Source of the DNA: a virus
IMG/VR virus record: IMGVR_UViG_3300022698_000267
Span: 163,575-227,574 of that record
Reading direction: 5' to 3' (one strand)
DNA: 64,000 bases
Positions 9,010-15,777 of this stretch are shown here, in pieces (within the stretch, counting starts at the first letter, position 1; each line of letters begins with the position of its first letter). Made by a program: the position numbers and the translations under genes. The notes beneath the pieces are model-generated. The model saw nothing but the letters and a program-made list of their open reading frames with translations. It was not told the origin of the DNA and searched no databases.

Positions 9010-9699
9010 TCAGAATGGAATTTCACTTCTAAGATCTTCTAAATCTATAATGCTATCAAATTCTTTCCCTGTTCTGTCGATCCATTCACCATCATGAAAT
9101 ATAGAAGTTATTGTTTCATGTGCATATGTTTGATAAAGATCTGCTAGATGTATATATTTGGTCAGAGGAAATTTTTCGATTGCTTCGCTTAAAGAAGCAC
9201 CAGTGGGATAGAAGAAATGAGTTCCCGTTTCATGTCGATTAGTATGCCATCTTATAGCACAAGCTTCTTCTGGAGTTACTTGTATATAATTTTGTAGCAT
9301 GTATAAACTCTTTTCTCCATGACCAAGAGGAACCATATCATTATGTCCCCAAACTTCAACTTCTTTCCATCTTCCATCAGGTTTTTGCCATTTCATTTGA
9401 ATTTCATACATTCCAACTTTACAAAGATCATGAAAGATTGAAACTAGGAATATAGTATCTGAACCTAATTCTTTAAATTCTTCTGGAGATCTCTTAAGAA
9501 GCATTTGCAATCTTTTATATACTCCCCATGAGTGTAGAAATAAACCTCCTGAGAAGGCTGCATGAAATTTGGTGGATGATGGGGCCGTGAAGAAATCAGA
9601 ACTTAATAAGAAATCAACGAATCCAATTGCATCACCTCTTTCTTTCAATAAATCTCTACAATCTCTAATCACTTTAATTGCACATTCTTGAGCATTCAT
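9010..9699 (-). CDS. HD-domain phosphohydrolase
   Basis: A 229-residue metal-dependent phosphohydrolase. The HD signature is visible: LHSWGVY (first His), SIFHDLCKVGMYE (HD pair), GHGEKSLYM and AIRWHTNRHE (further His ligands), ending with HLADLYQTY. HD enzymes cleave phosphoester bonds in nucleotides or nucleic acids. The sequence resembles short HD proteins common in phages and does not show the short DatZ form that goes with diaminopurine genomes. A GGAGG site precedes the ATG and an ATACTAAA motif lies 27 bases upstream. Confidence 0.75.
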   Translation of the reverse strand: MNAQECAIKVIRDCRDLLKERGDAIGFVDFLLSSDFFTAPSSTKFHAAFSGGLFLHSWGVYKRLQMLLKRSPEEFKELGSDTIFLVSIFHDLCKVGMYEIQMKWQKPDGRWKEVEVWGHNDMVPLGHGEKSLYMLQNYIQVTPEEACAIRWHTNRHETGTHFFYPTGASLSEAIEKFPLTKYIHLADLYQTYAHETITSIFHDGEWIDRTGKEFDSIIDLEDLRSEIPF

Positions 9700-9725
9700 C
9701 TTTTTCCTCCAGATATTTTTTATTA

Positions 9726-9733
9726 TTTAGTAT
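9726..9733 (-). promoter_or_regulatory. ATACTAAA promoter-like motif upstream of the HD gene
   Basis: Minus-strand TTGATACTAAATAATA in the divergent gap between the HD gene and the methyltransferase-glycosyltransferase gene, 27 bases before the HD start codon. Confidence 0.5.
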
Positions 9734-9788
9734 CAATATAAAACATTCTGAAAATCCTATTGTTTAAATTCTTTTGGAGGAGCTTCTC

Positions 9789-11522
9789 TTGAAATCTAAT
9801 CAATCTACCTGTCCAATTTGTAATAGCGATGATGTCATTTGTTACATGAAAAAAGATCTTTCGAAATGTCTGGAATGTGAACACGTTTGGCAATCGAGTT
9901 TAAACGTAACTCAGACTTACAACAAGGATTATTGTACCAAACGATATGACAATGAATCTTCTGATAAAATGGCATACTTACGAGCTGGTTTTGTTTTATC
10001 CTGTTCTTCTTTATTATCAGGAGCCAAAATTTCTAACACTCGTACTATCTGTGATATAGGTTATGGAATGGGTCATTTCTTGAAAACTATCGAGTGTTTT
10101 GATTTTAAAACTTATGGAATTGATGTCCATGGAGGAGATTTTGGGATACAGGAATGTAATTATGACTCAGATATTCACTTTTCTGTTGTTACAATGTTTG
10201 ATTCCTTAGAACATCTTGAGGATCCTCTTTTAATTTCTAAAATGTCCACTGATTTGTATATTGTGACATTGCCAAATACACCAATGGACATTGCAGATTT
10301 CATTACTTGGAAGCATTATAGGCCTGGAGAGCATCTCCACTACTTTTCCAGAAAATCTTTGGAAACAACATTAAATTCCAAAATTATTAGCGAGATTGAT
10401 TTAGAGGATGTTATAAGAAAGGGAGATATTGCACATAAAGGTGTTTTCGGAAATTCTAATACAATTACATTAATTTTAAAACCAAATGATAGGGAAGAAA
10501 AACCACTTTTTGTTTCGTCTAACTCTTTTGAAGTAGAAAAGCCAGTAGAAAAGGTTACACCTCCAAAAGAATTAGAAACTTTGACTGTTAAAACCATAGA
10601 TGGAGTTGGTGATGTTTGGTGGACTTATAATAGAGTAAAAGACCTTGCAGAAAAGATACATTTACAAATTTATATGAATACTTTTTCAAAAGAGAGGCGT
10701 GGACAAAGACTTGAGAGACCAAGAAGGGCTCATCAGTTGATAGAAATGCTTCCAAATGCTTCTTATGAGTACATGCCATGTACTGATGACGATTACTTGC
10801 GGGTCTACAAAGGCTGTGCACCAGCAACTCTTACACAATCACAATTGGTAGCAGCCCTTCGAAATGGCAGTGGTTATTCTGCTTGTGTAAACTCCCTTAT
10901 GGAGACTGGAATTCACTTACAAGATGTTTGGAAAATGCCTTTAAGTTATCATAAGTTGAGTTTGGAAAAAAATGCCAATCTGAAATTATTAGATTCCGTA
11001 AATCTTAAGAAATTGGTATTTTTACATGGAGCAACTTATGGAAATAGAAAAGTATGGGCAGATATGCCTCCTGATACCCTGGCATCTTTGGCAAAAGATC
11101 TATCCATTAATTTTGGTTTAGATATTGGTTTGATTGGAAGTGAGTATGATAACGTTGATTGGGATGTTTTAAAGAAGAAAGTTAGAAATGCTATTGGAAG
11201 ATCTCCCTTTATGTTAGTCGGTGAACACTTATCTACTTCATTGTTAGCAATTCATAGATCACTTGGTTGGGTTGGTCCCATATGTGGAGTTGGAATTGTT
11301 GCTTTAACAATGGGTGACCCAATTTTTGCCTTATGGCCTAAACATCATCATAGAATGGTCAATACAATTAGTAATCCTTCAATATCTCCAAATCCACCCT
11401 ATTTCCCATTTCTGTGCGAAAATTTCTATAAGGGAATTCCAACATCAGATGTTGTTTCTAAACTTCGATCTGATGTTCTTCGATGGGCAAAGAAGGCAGT
11501 CGATTACAGAAAACTCAGTTGA
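9789..11522 (+). CDS. Fused zinc-ribbon/SAM methyltransferase and GT9-like glycosyltransferase
   Basis: A 577-residue two-part enzyme. The N-terminus has a zinc knuckle pair (CPICNSD and CLECEH), then a methyltransferase core (TICDIGYGMGHFL, VTMFDSLEHLEDP) of the PF13489 type, including HYRPGEHLHYFS. From about residue 270 the protein resembles GT-B enzymes of the heptosyltransferase (GT9) kind: a strand FLHGATYGNRKVW and a C-terminal ADP-sugar-type loop SLLAIHRSLGWVGPICGVG. The start is taken as TTG at 9789 because GGAGGAG lies 6 bases upstream; an in-frame TTG at 9774 lacks this spacing. Together with the gene at 27051 it gives the phage two GT9-like enzymes. Substrates unknown. Confidence 0.65.
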   Translation: MKSNQSTCPICNSDDVICYMKKDLSKCLECEHVWQSSLNVTQTYNKDYCTKRYDNESSDKMAYLRAGFVLSCSSLLSGAKISNTRTICDIGYGMGHFLKTIECFDFKTYGIDVHGGDFGIQECNYDSDIHFSVVTMFDSLEHLEDPLLISKMSTDLYIVTLPNTPMDIADFITWKHYRPGEHLHYFSRKSLETTLNSKIISEIDLEDVIRKGDIAHKGVFGNSNTITLILKPNDREEKPLFVSSNSFEVEKPVEKVTPPKELETLTVKTIDGVGDVWWTYNRVKDLAEKIHLQIYMNTFSKERRGQRLERPRRAHQLIEMLPNASYEYMPCTDDDYLRVYKGCAPATLTQSQLVAALRNGSGYSACVNSLMETGIHLQDVWKMPLSYHKLSLEKNANLKLLDSVNLKKLVFLHGATYGNRKVWADMPPDTLASLAKDLSINFGLDIGLIGSEYDNVDWDVLKKKVRNAIGRSPFMLVGEHLSTSLLAIHRSLGWVGPICGVGIVALTMGDPIFALWPKHHHRMVNTISNPSISPNPPYFPFLCENFYKGIPTSDVVSKLRSDVLRWAKKAVDYRKLS

Positions 11523-11523
11523 A

Positions 11524-11556
11524 ATACTAAAACACCTCTGTGAGATACTAATTATA
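11524..11556 (+). promoter_or_regulatory. Two ATACTAAA-type motifs in tandem
   Basis: ATACTAAA at 11524-11531 immediately after the stop of the fused enzyme, and ATACTAATTATA at 11545-11556. Both lie within 65 bases of the next ATG at 11588. Confidence 0.5.
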
Positions 11557-11587
11557 TTTAAAGATAACCGCTCATGGAGGTATTTGT

Positions 11588-12073
11588 ATGTCTACACAAG
11601 ATGTTCCTGGTTTTGGTTGTGCAGTTCGTGATGAACTTGCAATTGGTGTCTGGGGTGAACATCCAGACGGTTCCCTTATTTTAATTGAAGGTGTTGAGCA
11701 AGGCAGAGTTGTATTTTCCATGTTTGATATGGAACCAACACCTCCCATCGAGTATCGAGATTCTCTTCCTGAAGATCAATTTAAACGTCAATTTTCATTC
11801 AGTTCCAGTGATAGTATTGTCAAAGATGGTTGGCAATGGCATGACAAAACTCAGTTTCCCTGGAACAAAATCATGGATAATTTCCCAGATGGAACCAGAT
11901 TCCCTTCCGCCGATGTTATCATGAATGAAGCTCAAAGACTGGCTAGAGTTCGTTCTCTCAAGGGTGGTGTAGTTAAAAGAGAGAATTATGAGCACATGAT
12001 TAAAAAAGTTGGAAGAAAGGGCAAAATCATTGTTGATAAAATTCAACGAGCAATTGGTGAATTGAGGATCTAA
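11588..12073 (+). CDS. Hypothetical protein
   Basis: 161 residues with a strong GGAGG site. The first half is beta-rich (ELAIGVWGEHPDGSLILIEG); the second half is basic and helical (LARVRSLKGGVVKRENYEHM), ending in IIVDKIQRAIGELRI. I do not recognise it. It heads a run of closely spaced small rightward genes behind two promoter-like motifs. Confidence 0.5.
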   Translation: MSTQDVPGFGCAVRDELAIGVWGEHPDGSLILIEGVEQGRVVFSMFDMEPTPPIEYRDSLPEDQFKRQFSFSSSDSIVKDGWQWHDKTQFPWNKIMDNFPDGTRFPSADVIMNEAQRLARVRSLKGGVVKRENYEHMIKKVGRKGKIIVDKIQRAIGELRI

Positions 12074-12074
12074 A

Positions 12075-12308
12075 ATGGCAGGGTCCTACCGTCATATCAC
12101 AGATTCGGAAAATAATTTTTGTGGTTTAGAATCTATCGATAATCTTGGTGATGCTGTCGAAGCCCTTGAAGAGTGTTACTATATGATTCTACAACTTGCA
12201 GATGGTAAGAAAGAAAAGATTCATGAGGCATGGCTTCATGGATATGCATTAAAATTCTTGCCAGAAAGTAATCAGGATCTTTTTACCTATGATCGTTTTT
12301 GGGAGTAA
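12075..12308 (+). CDS. Hypothetical small protein
   Basis: 77 residues starting 1 base after the previous stop, with GAGGATC as ribosome site. Acidic and helical (GDAVEALEECYYMILQLADG). No family recognised. Confidence 0.45.
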   Translation: MAGSYRHITDSENNFCGLESIDNLGDAVEALEECYYMILQLADGKKEKIHEAWLHGYALKFLPESNQDLFTYDRFWE

Positions 12309-12310
12309 CT

Positions 12311-12655
12311 ATGAATTTTATTCAAGCTTGTTGTAGAGGGAAAGAAGCAATTAATAAAATAGATGATTATGTTGATCAATGGCATGAAAATCATACCCAT
12401 GAGCCTTTACACATATTTTTGGGTATGACATACTTTGAATACAAAGTATGGTTAGAATCTAAAGATCCGGAGAATGTACTTTTGGAGGTTATTAAAAGTC
12501 ACAAGAGCACAGTAATCGTAAATGTCAAAAATTTTGAACAAGAAATCGAAATGTTCCAATCAACATCGATATATCAAAATAAATCAACAGGATATAAAAA
12601 TGGTTTTATCGATTGTGTTTCTTTATCAAAACAAATAATTGAAGAAAGATATTAA
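12311..12655 (+). CDS. Hypothetical small phage protein
   Basis: 114 residues from the ATG at 12311, which has GGGAG 5 bases upstream; an in-frame TTG at 12299 is less likely. The segment IDDYVDQWHENH followed by EPLHIFLGMTYFEYKVW is a pattern I associate with a family of uncharacterised phage proteins (short acidic helix, then LxxFLGMTxxEYxxW). Function unknown. It ends directly before the tRNA-like gene. Confidence 0.5.
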   Translation: MNFIQACCRGKEAINKIDDYVDQWHENHTHEPLHIFLGMTYFEYKVWLESKDPENVLLEVIKSHKSTVIVNVKNFEQEIEMFQSTSIYQNKSTGYKNGFIDCVSLSKQIIEERY

Positions 12656-12766
12656 TGTGGGTATAGCTTAAAGGTAAAGCGCCTGATCTAGTGAAAGAAT
12701 GTAATGGTTGGTCACCTTGCCCTTTCTCGGTCAGGAGAAAATGTTCGAATCATTTGCCCACAACCA
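12656..12766 (+). tRNA. tRNA-like gene with a greatly extended anticodon arm
   Basis: Canonical tRNA parts are visible at both ends. The acceptor TGTGGGT pairs with GCCCACA and is followed by A and an encoded CCA. The D-arm is GCTT-AAAGGTA-AAGC. The T-arm is AAATG-TTCGAAT-CATTT. Where a 17-base anticodon arm belongs, CCTGA and TCAGG are separated by 44 bases instead of 7. That insert can itself pair (GTGAAAG with CTTTCTC, one mismatch), giving one long hairpin. If the extra ~37 bases are removed next to the stem, a loop TTCTCGG (anticodon CTC, Glu) is possible. Oddities: three linker bases before the D-stem (or an 8-bp acceptor) and a 3-base variable loop. It may be an intron-bearing tRNA, a decoy or a degenerate gene. 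Confidence 0.6.
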
Positions 12767-12778
12767 AAGGAAACTTCT

Positions 12779-12991
12779 ATGGACAGTTCTTATAGAGATA
12801 TACCAATAGTCGAAGATGATATGGGTGAAGGTTTCAAAGATCCCATCGAAGAAAACGAAAGTGAAAAGGATAGGTCACAGAGGGAACATTACAAATTATT
12901 GGCTAAATTGAAAGATGCTGAAACACATAATCATGTGCTTGCGCATCTGACCAAGAATCAATTCTTTCCTGGAAAAAGGGGAAATCGTTAA
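12779..12991 (+). CDS. Hypothetical acidic protein
   Basis: About 70 residues starting at the ATG at 12779, chosen because AAAGGAAAC lies just upstream and because the earlier in-frame ATG at 12704 falls inside the tRNA-like gene. The N-terminus is acidic; the C-terminus is helical and basic (HVLAHLTKNQFFPGKRGNR). Function unknown. Confidence 0.45.
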   Translation: MDSSYRDIPIVEDDMGEGFKDPIEENESEKDRSQREHYKLLAKLKDAETHNHVLAHLTKNQFFPGKRGNR

Positions 12992-13001
12992 GGAGATTGC
13001 A

Positions 13002-13220
13002 ATGGCAACGGAATTAGCAAATGCAGTCAAAGTTTTATCTAATGCTCTGAAAGAGGATGAAGGATTATATATGGCATATCAATCAAATATTGCAGTAGCT
13101 TTTCAGGATGAATTTGCAAGAAGCACTCTTAAATATAAGAATAGAGAGGAAGTTCACCGAATTTCTAATGAGGCAGCAAAGAATTTTCTGAATACTCTGA
13201 TTTTTCTCAATAGAGGGTAA
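13002..13220 (+). CDS. Hypothetical small helical protein
   Basis: 72 residues with an AAGGAG site, predicted all-helical (TELANAVKVLSNALKEDEG). It sits between a small acidic protein and a zinc-ribbon protein in the same rightward run. Not recognised. Confidence 0.45.
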   Translation: MATELANAVKVLSNALKEDEGLYMAYQSNIAVAFQDEFARSTLKYKNREEVHRISNEAAKNFLNTLIFLNRG

Positions 13221-13221
13221 A

Positions 13222-13623
13222 ATGGCCGGCAAAAAAGTCTACTGTGAAAGTTGTCGAAAGTCGTATACAGCTAATAGCAAATTGAACGAAGATGGTGATT
13301 TAGTTAGAATATGTCCTCATTGTTTACGGGAAGATCCTGTTAAACCAATTCGAACTGACACTCATTGCACTGAATGTTCAAAGAACTTTATTTCAGAAGT
13401 AGACGTGACGATAAACGGGGATCATGTTGTAATTTGCCCTTATTGTGGACATGAACATTGTCGGGTGGTTGAAGATGGCGTTATTACCAGTGACAGATGG
13501 AGCACTAGATCTCATAGGAAAGATGTCTTTGCAAAAGTTTGGAAATCGAACAACTTTCCTATCCAAACTTCTACAGCCTCCCAGTTTCTTAGAGATAAGT
13601 GGCTTAGGGTCGGGGTACAATAA
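13222..13623 (+). CDS. Double zinc-ribbon protein
   Basis: 133 residues beginning one base after the previous stop. Four CxxC knuckles form two tandem zinc ribbons: CESC/CPHC (residues about 8-35) and CTEC/CPYC (about 50-75), each followed by a hydrophilic linker. The C-terminal third is basic (RSHRKDVFAKVWKS). Likely a nucleic-acid- or protein-binding adaptor; the exact role is unknown. Confidence 0.6.
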   Translation: MAGKKVYCESCRKSYTANSKLNEDGDLVRICPHCLREDPVKPIRTDTHCTECSKNFISEVDVTINGDHVVICPYCGHEHCRVVEDGVITSDRWSTRSHRKDVFAKVWKSNNFPIQTSTASQFLRDKWLRVGVQ

Positions 13624-13627
13624 TACG

Positions 13628-14266
13628 ATGATAAATTCAGGAACTGCAACGTCGATGTATTATGATACAGGAACAGCTTCTACAGCATATGATACAAATG
13701 CTTACGTTACTTTTACTACGTCAGATTCCATTGTTAGTACAGGTAGTGGAAGTGCACAAGTTGTTCAAATTCAGCATCATTACCCAGACATTCAAGAAAT
13801 GTTAGAGGATAATGGTGCTCGCATAGATTTCGCCACTAAATTAAAGATGAAAGACGGCTCTATTATTCATGTAGATAAAAAAGGTAACTTTCGAATTGAT
13901 GATAAAAATGCCAAGGTTATTTACAAGGGTAATAATATTCGAGAGTTTAATAGATACATTAATGCTTCCGATATTATAGAGGAGTTTATTCGATTCTTAG
14001 GTCAGGAATTTCATGTAAAACAGGAGCAAATTTTGCAGGTTCCATTGGAACTTTTTATCAATTTTCTCATTCTTAGAGCTAGTGAAGAAGATGGTGATAA
14101 TTGTGATAATGAAATCAAGGCTTTAACCATTGGTGCTAAGAAGAATAGATACTATAATCGTTGTAAATGGTGTGGTAAATTCATTCCAAAGAAGTTAATT
14201 GAGGCAGGAATACAATTCTGCAATCCAGAACACTATCAATTTAAATTAAGACAAATTAACTGCTAA
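13628..14266 (+). CDS. Hypothetical protein with C-terminal zinc finger
   Basis: 212 residues from the ATG at 13628, 4 bases after the previous stop; the frame is open further upstream but overlaps the zinc-ribbon gene. The N-terminal 50 residues are Ser/Thr/Gly-rich, the centre holds repeated short strands (DGSIIHVDKKGNFRIDD), and the C-terminus has CKWCGKFIP...FCNPEHY, a C-x2-C/C-x3-H zinc finger. The 3' end overlaps the convergent gene by 21 bases. Role unknown. Confidence 0.5.
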   Translation: MINSGTATSMYYDTGTASTAYDTNAYVTFTTSDSIVSTGSGSAQVVQIQHHYPDIQEMLEDNGARIDFATKLKMKDGSIIHVDKKGNFRIDDKNAKVIYKGNNIREFNRYINASDIIEEFIRFLGQEFHVKQEQILQVPLELFINFLILRASEEDGDNCDNEIKALTIGAKKNRYYNRCKWCGKFIPKKLIEAGIQFCNPEHYQFKLRQINC

Positions 14267-14572
14267 TTCCAATTTCTTTCCTTTTATGGAATAATCACTG
14301 GATAATTCGTAGGAAACTCCAGAATCAATATTAGTTACATATACGTTATGTATGTTTTTAAAACTAAGAAGATATGATATCATAGCTTTAGTTTTATTTT
14401 CTCTTGGTTTTGGATGTTGTGTAACACTAAGTATGAAGTCTCTTCTGGTTTCTGGAACGAATTTCAAGTCAATTGCTTTTGTTTTCGTTAAATCCCTCGA
14501 TTTTGGAATTATAACCCATATTTCCTCAATGTTATTATCCATCAAGATTTCTTTTAACTTTCCAGATTTCAT
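14246..14572 (-). CDS. Hypothetical protein
   Basis: 108 residues from the ATG at 14572, which has GAGGG 8 bases upstream; the longer TTG start at 14594-14596 lacks a site. Alternating strands and helices (EEIWVIIPKSRDL, NVYVTNIDSGVSYEL). It follows the exonuclease gene and is probably co-transcribed with it. Not recognised. Confidence 0.45.
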   Translation of the reverse strand: MKSGKLKEILMDNNIEEIWVIIPKSRDLTKTKAIDLKFVPETRRDFILSVTQHPKPRENKTKAMISYLLSFKNIHNVYVTNIDSGVSYELSSDYSIKGKKLELAVNLS

Positions 14573-14601
14573 TATATTTCCCTCATACTTTTTCAAATGT
14601 T

Positions 14602-15474
14602 TTACCGTTCGAATGCATTAATCCAGTCTTCGAAAACATGATGTCTTAAAAATGAAGCAAATTCATATCTATCGAAAACCTGTCTTAATTTTCTTCTGTC
14701 TATAGAATCCTGAGTCACATCATTTGTAATGTCAAATTTGCCTTCATGCAAAGGCAATTTTACCAATTCTAGGTTTCTTCTATAGATTTCCTTTCCTTCC
14801 TCTGATTCGATTCTTCCTTTTACGACACCACTTTTCATTTCACCTTTGATATATTTTATAGCTTTTATGGCACCAACACCCTCTATTCCTGGAACTTCGT
14901 CAGATTTGCACCCTCCTAAAGCTTTTACATCTACCCATTCTTGTGGTGTGACGTCTCGATACTTCTTAGCAAGATCTTTAATTCCAAATCTTTTCCCACC
15001 TTTTATTTTATACATTATGACATTCTCATCTAGTAGTTGATACAAATCTTCATCCGAACTCACAATGATATTTTTTCCTTCTAAACCTCTTGATAGATGA
15101 CAAATTAGATCATCTGCTTCATATCCAGTTTTCATAAAGGAGTTATTAAATCCAATTTCAGGAAGAACAGATTCTCGTATTTTTGATATTTGTTCATGTG
15201 TCATCATAATCCTGGCGAGATCTTCTGGTGATAGCTCCTTCTTCTTGTCTGATCGTTTCCTTTTATAGTCTGGAAACATTAATTTTCTATACGATTTTCT
15301 GGAATCCCAACAGAAATAGAAATTGTTGGTTTCGAATTTTTTAGATAATGCTAGTACTTGCTTCAAAAATCCATAAATTACACCGACCTCTTGGTCGTCT
15401 GTTGACATTTCTGGTAAAGCAAATGAACTAGACCAACAAACGTAATGACAATCCATAATGATATTCGTTTTCAA
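14602..15474 (-). CDS. 5'-3' exonuclease (FEN/PolI N-terminal type)
   Basis: A 290-residue flap-endonuclease-family protein, similar in size to T5 and T7 phage exonucleases. Acidic metal-binding residues are in the expected places: NIIMDCHYVCW, FCWDSRKSYRK, KTGYEADDLICHL, IIVSSDEDLYQLL, and the helix-hairpin-helix DEVPGIEGVGAIKAIKYI. It would remove RNA primers or 5' flaps, complementing the phage polymerase, which lacks this domain. It heads a leftward unit with a promoter-like motif about 30 bases upstream, divergent from gyrB. Confidence 0.88.
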   Translation of the reverse strand: MKTNIIMDCHYVCWSSSFALPEMSTDDQEVGVIYGFLKQVLALSKKFETNNFYFCWDSRKSYRKLMFPDYKRKRSDKKKELSPEDLARIMMTHEQISKIRESVLPEIGFNNSFMKTGYEADDLICHLSRGLEGKNIIVSSDEDLYQLLDENVIMYKIKGGKRFGIKDLAKKYRDVTPQEWVDVKALGGCKSDEVPGIEGVGAIKAIKYIKGEMKSGVVKGRIESEEGKEIYRRNLELVKLPLHEGKFDITNDVTQDSIDRRKLRQVFDRYEFASFLRHHVFEDWINAFER

Positions 15475-15496
15475 ATCAAACCCCCCTCTAAAATTT

Positions 15497-15511
15497 TACT
15501 AAATTTAGTAT
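15497..15511. promoter_or_regulatory. Palindrome containing head-to-head ATACTAAA-type motifs
   Basis: TACTAAATTTAGTA (15497-15510) is a perfect 14-base palindrome. Its minus-strand half is ATACTAAA at 15504-15511, 30 bases before the exonuclease start. It lies in the divergent gap before the gyrB operon, so it could serve as a promoter, an operator, or both. Confidence 0.45.
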
Positions 15512-15578
15512 TCAAAAGTGTTATTAAAACTTTAGTTATAGATTCAATATAGTTACATTCCTTTTAGATTTCAAAAAA

Positions 15579-15592
15579 ATACTAAAATTATA
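15579..15592 (+). promoter_or_regulatory. ATACTAAAATTATA promoter-like motif upstream of the gyrB unit
   Basis: Preceded by an A-run, this is the best match to the recurring motif. It is 9 bases before the ATG of a zinc-ribbon microprotein and about 155 bases before gyrB. Confidence 0.5.
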
Positions 15593-15600
15593 TAAAGAAA

Positions 15601-15777
15601 ATGCAAACAGAATATTCAAATAAATGTGACAAATGTAAAAAGATAACGGAAGCTAGGATTTTTTACATGCCAGTTTTGGATGGTGACTACCCGTATCTTT
15701 GTAAAGAATGTTGGAATAGGATTACTAAATTACTTGAAGAGGATAAATGGAAGAGCGATACGACGGAAATAACATAA
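15601..15777 (+). CDS. Zinc-ribbon microprotein
   Basis: 58 residues from the ATG at 15601. CDKC and CKEC knuckles about 25 residues apart make a zinc ribbon. Its end overlaps the start of gyrB by 31 bases. The ribosome site is weak, so expression is less certain than for other microproteins here. Function unknown. Confidence 0.45.
   Translation: MQTEYSNKCDKCKKITEARIFYMPVLDGDYPYLCKECWNRITKLLEEDKWKSDTTEIT

Noticed and set aside
12704-12991. Long reading frame starting at ATG 12704
   Set aside because: Its first 25 codons overlap the tRNA-like gene; the start at 12779 has a ribosome site and leaves the tRNA-like gene free.
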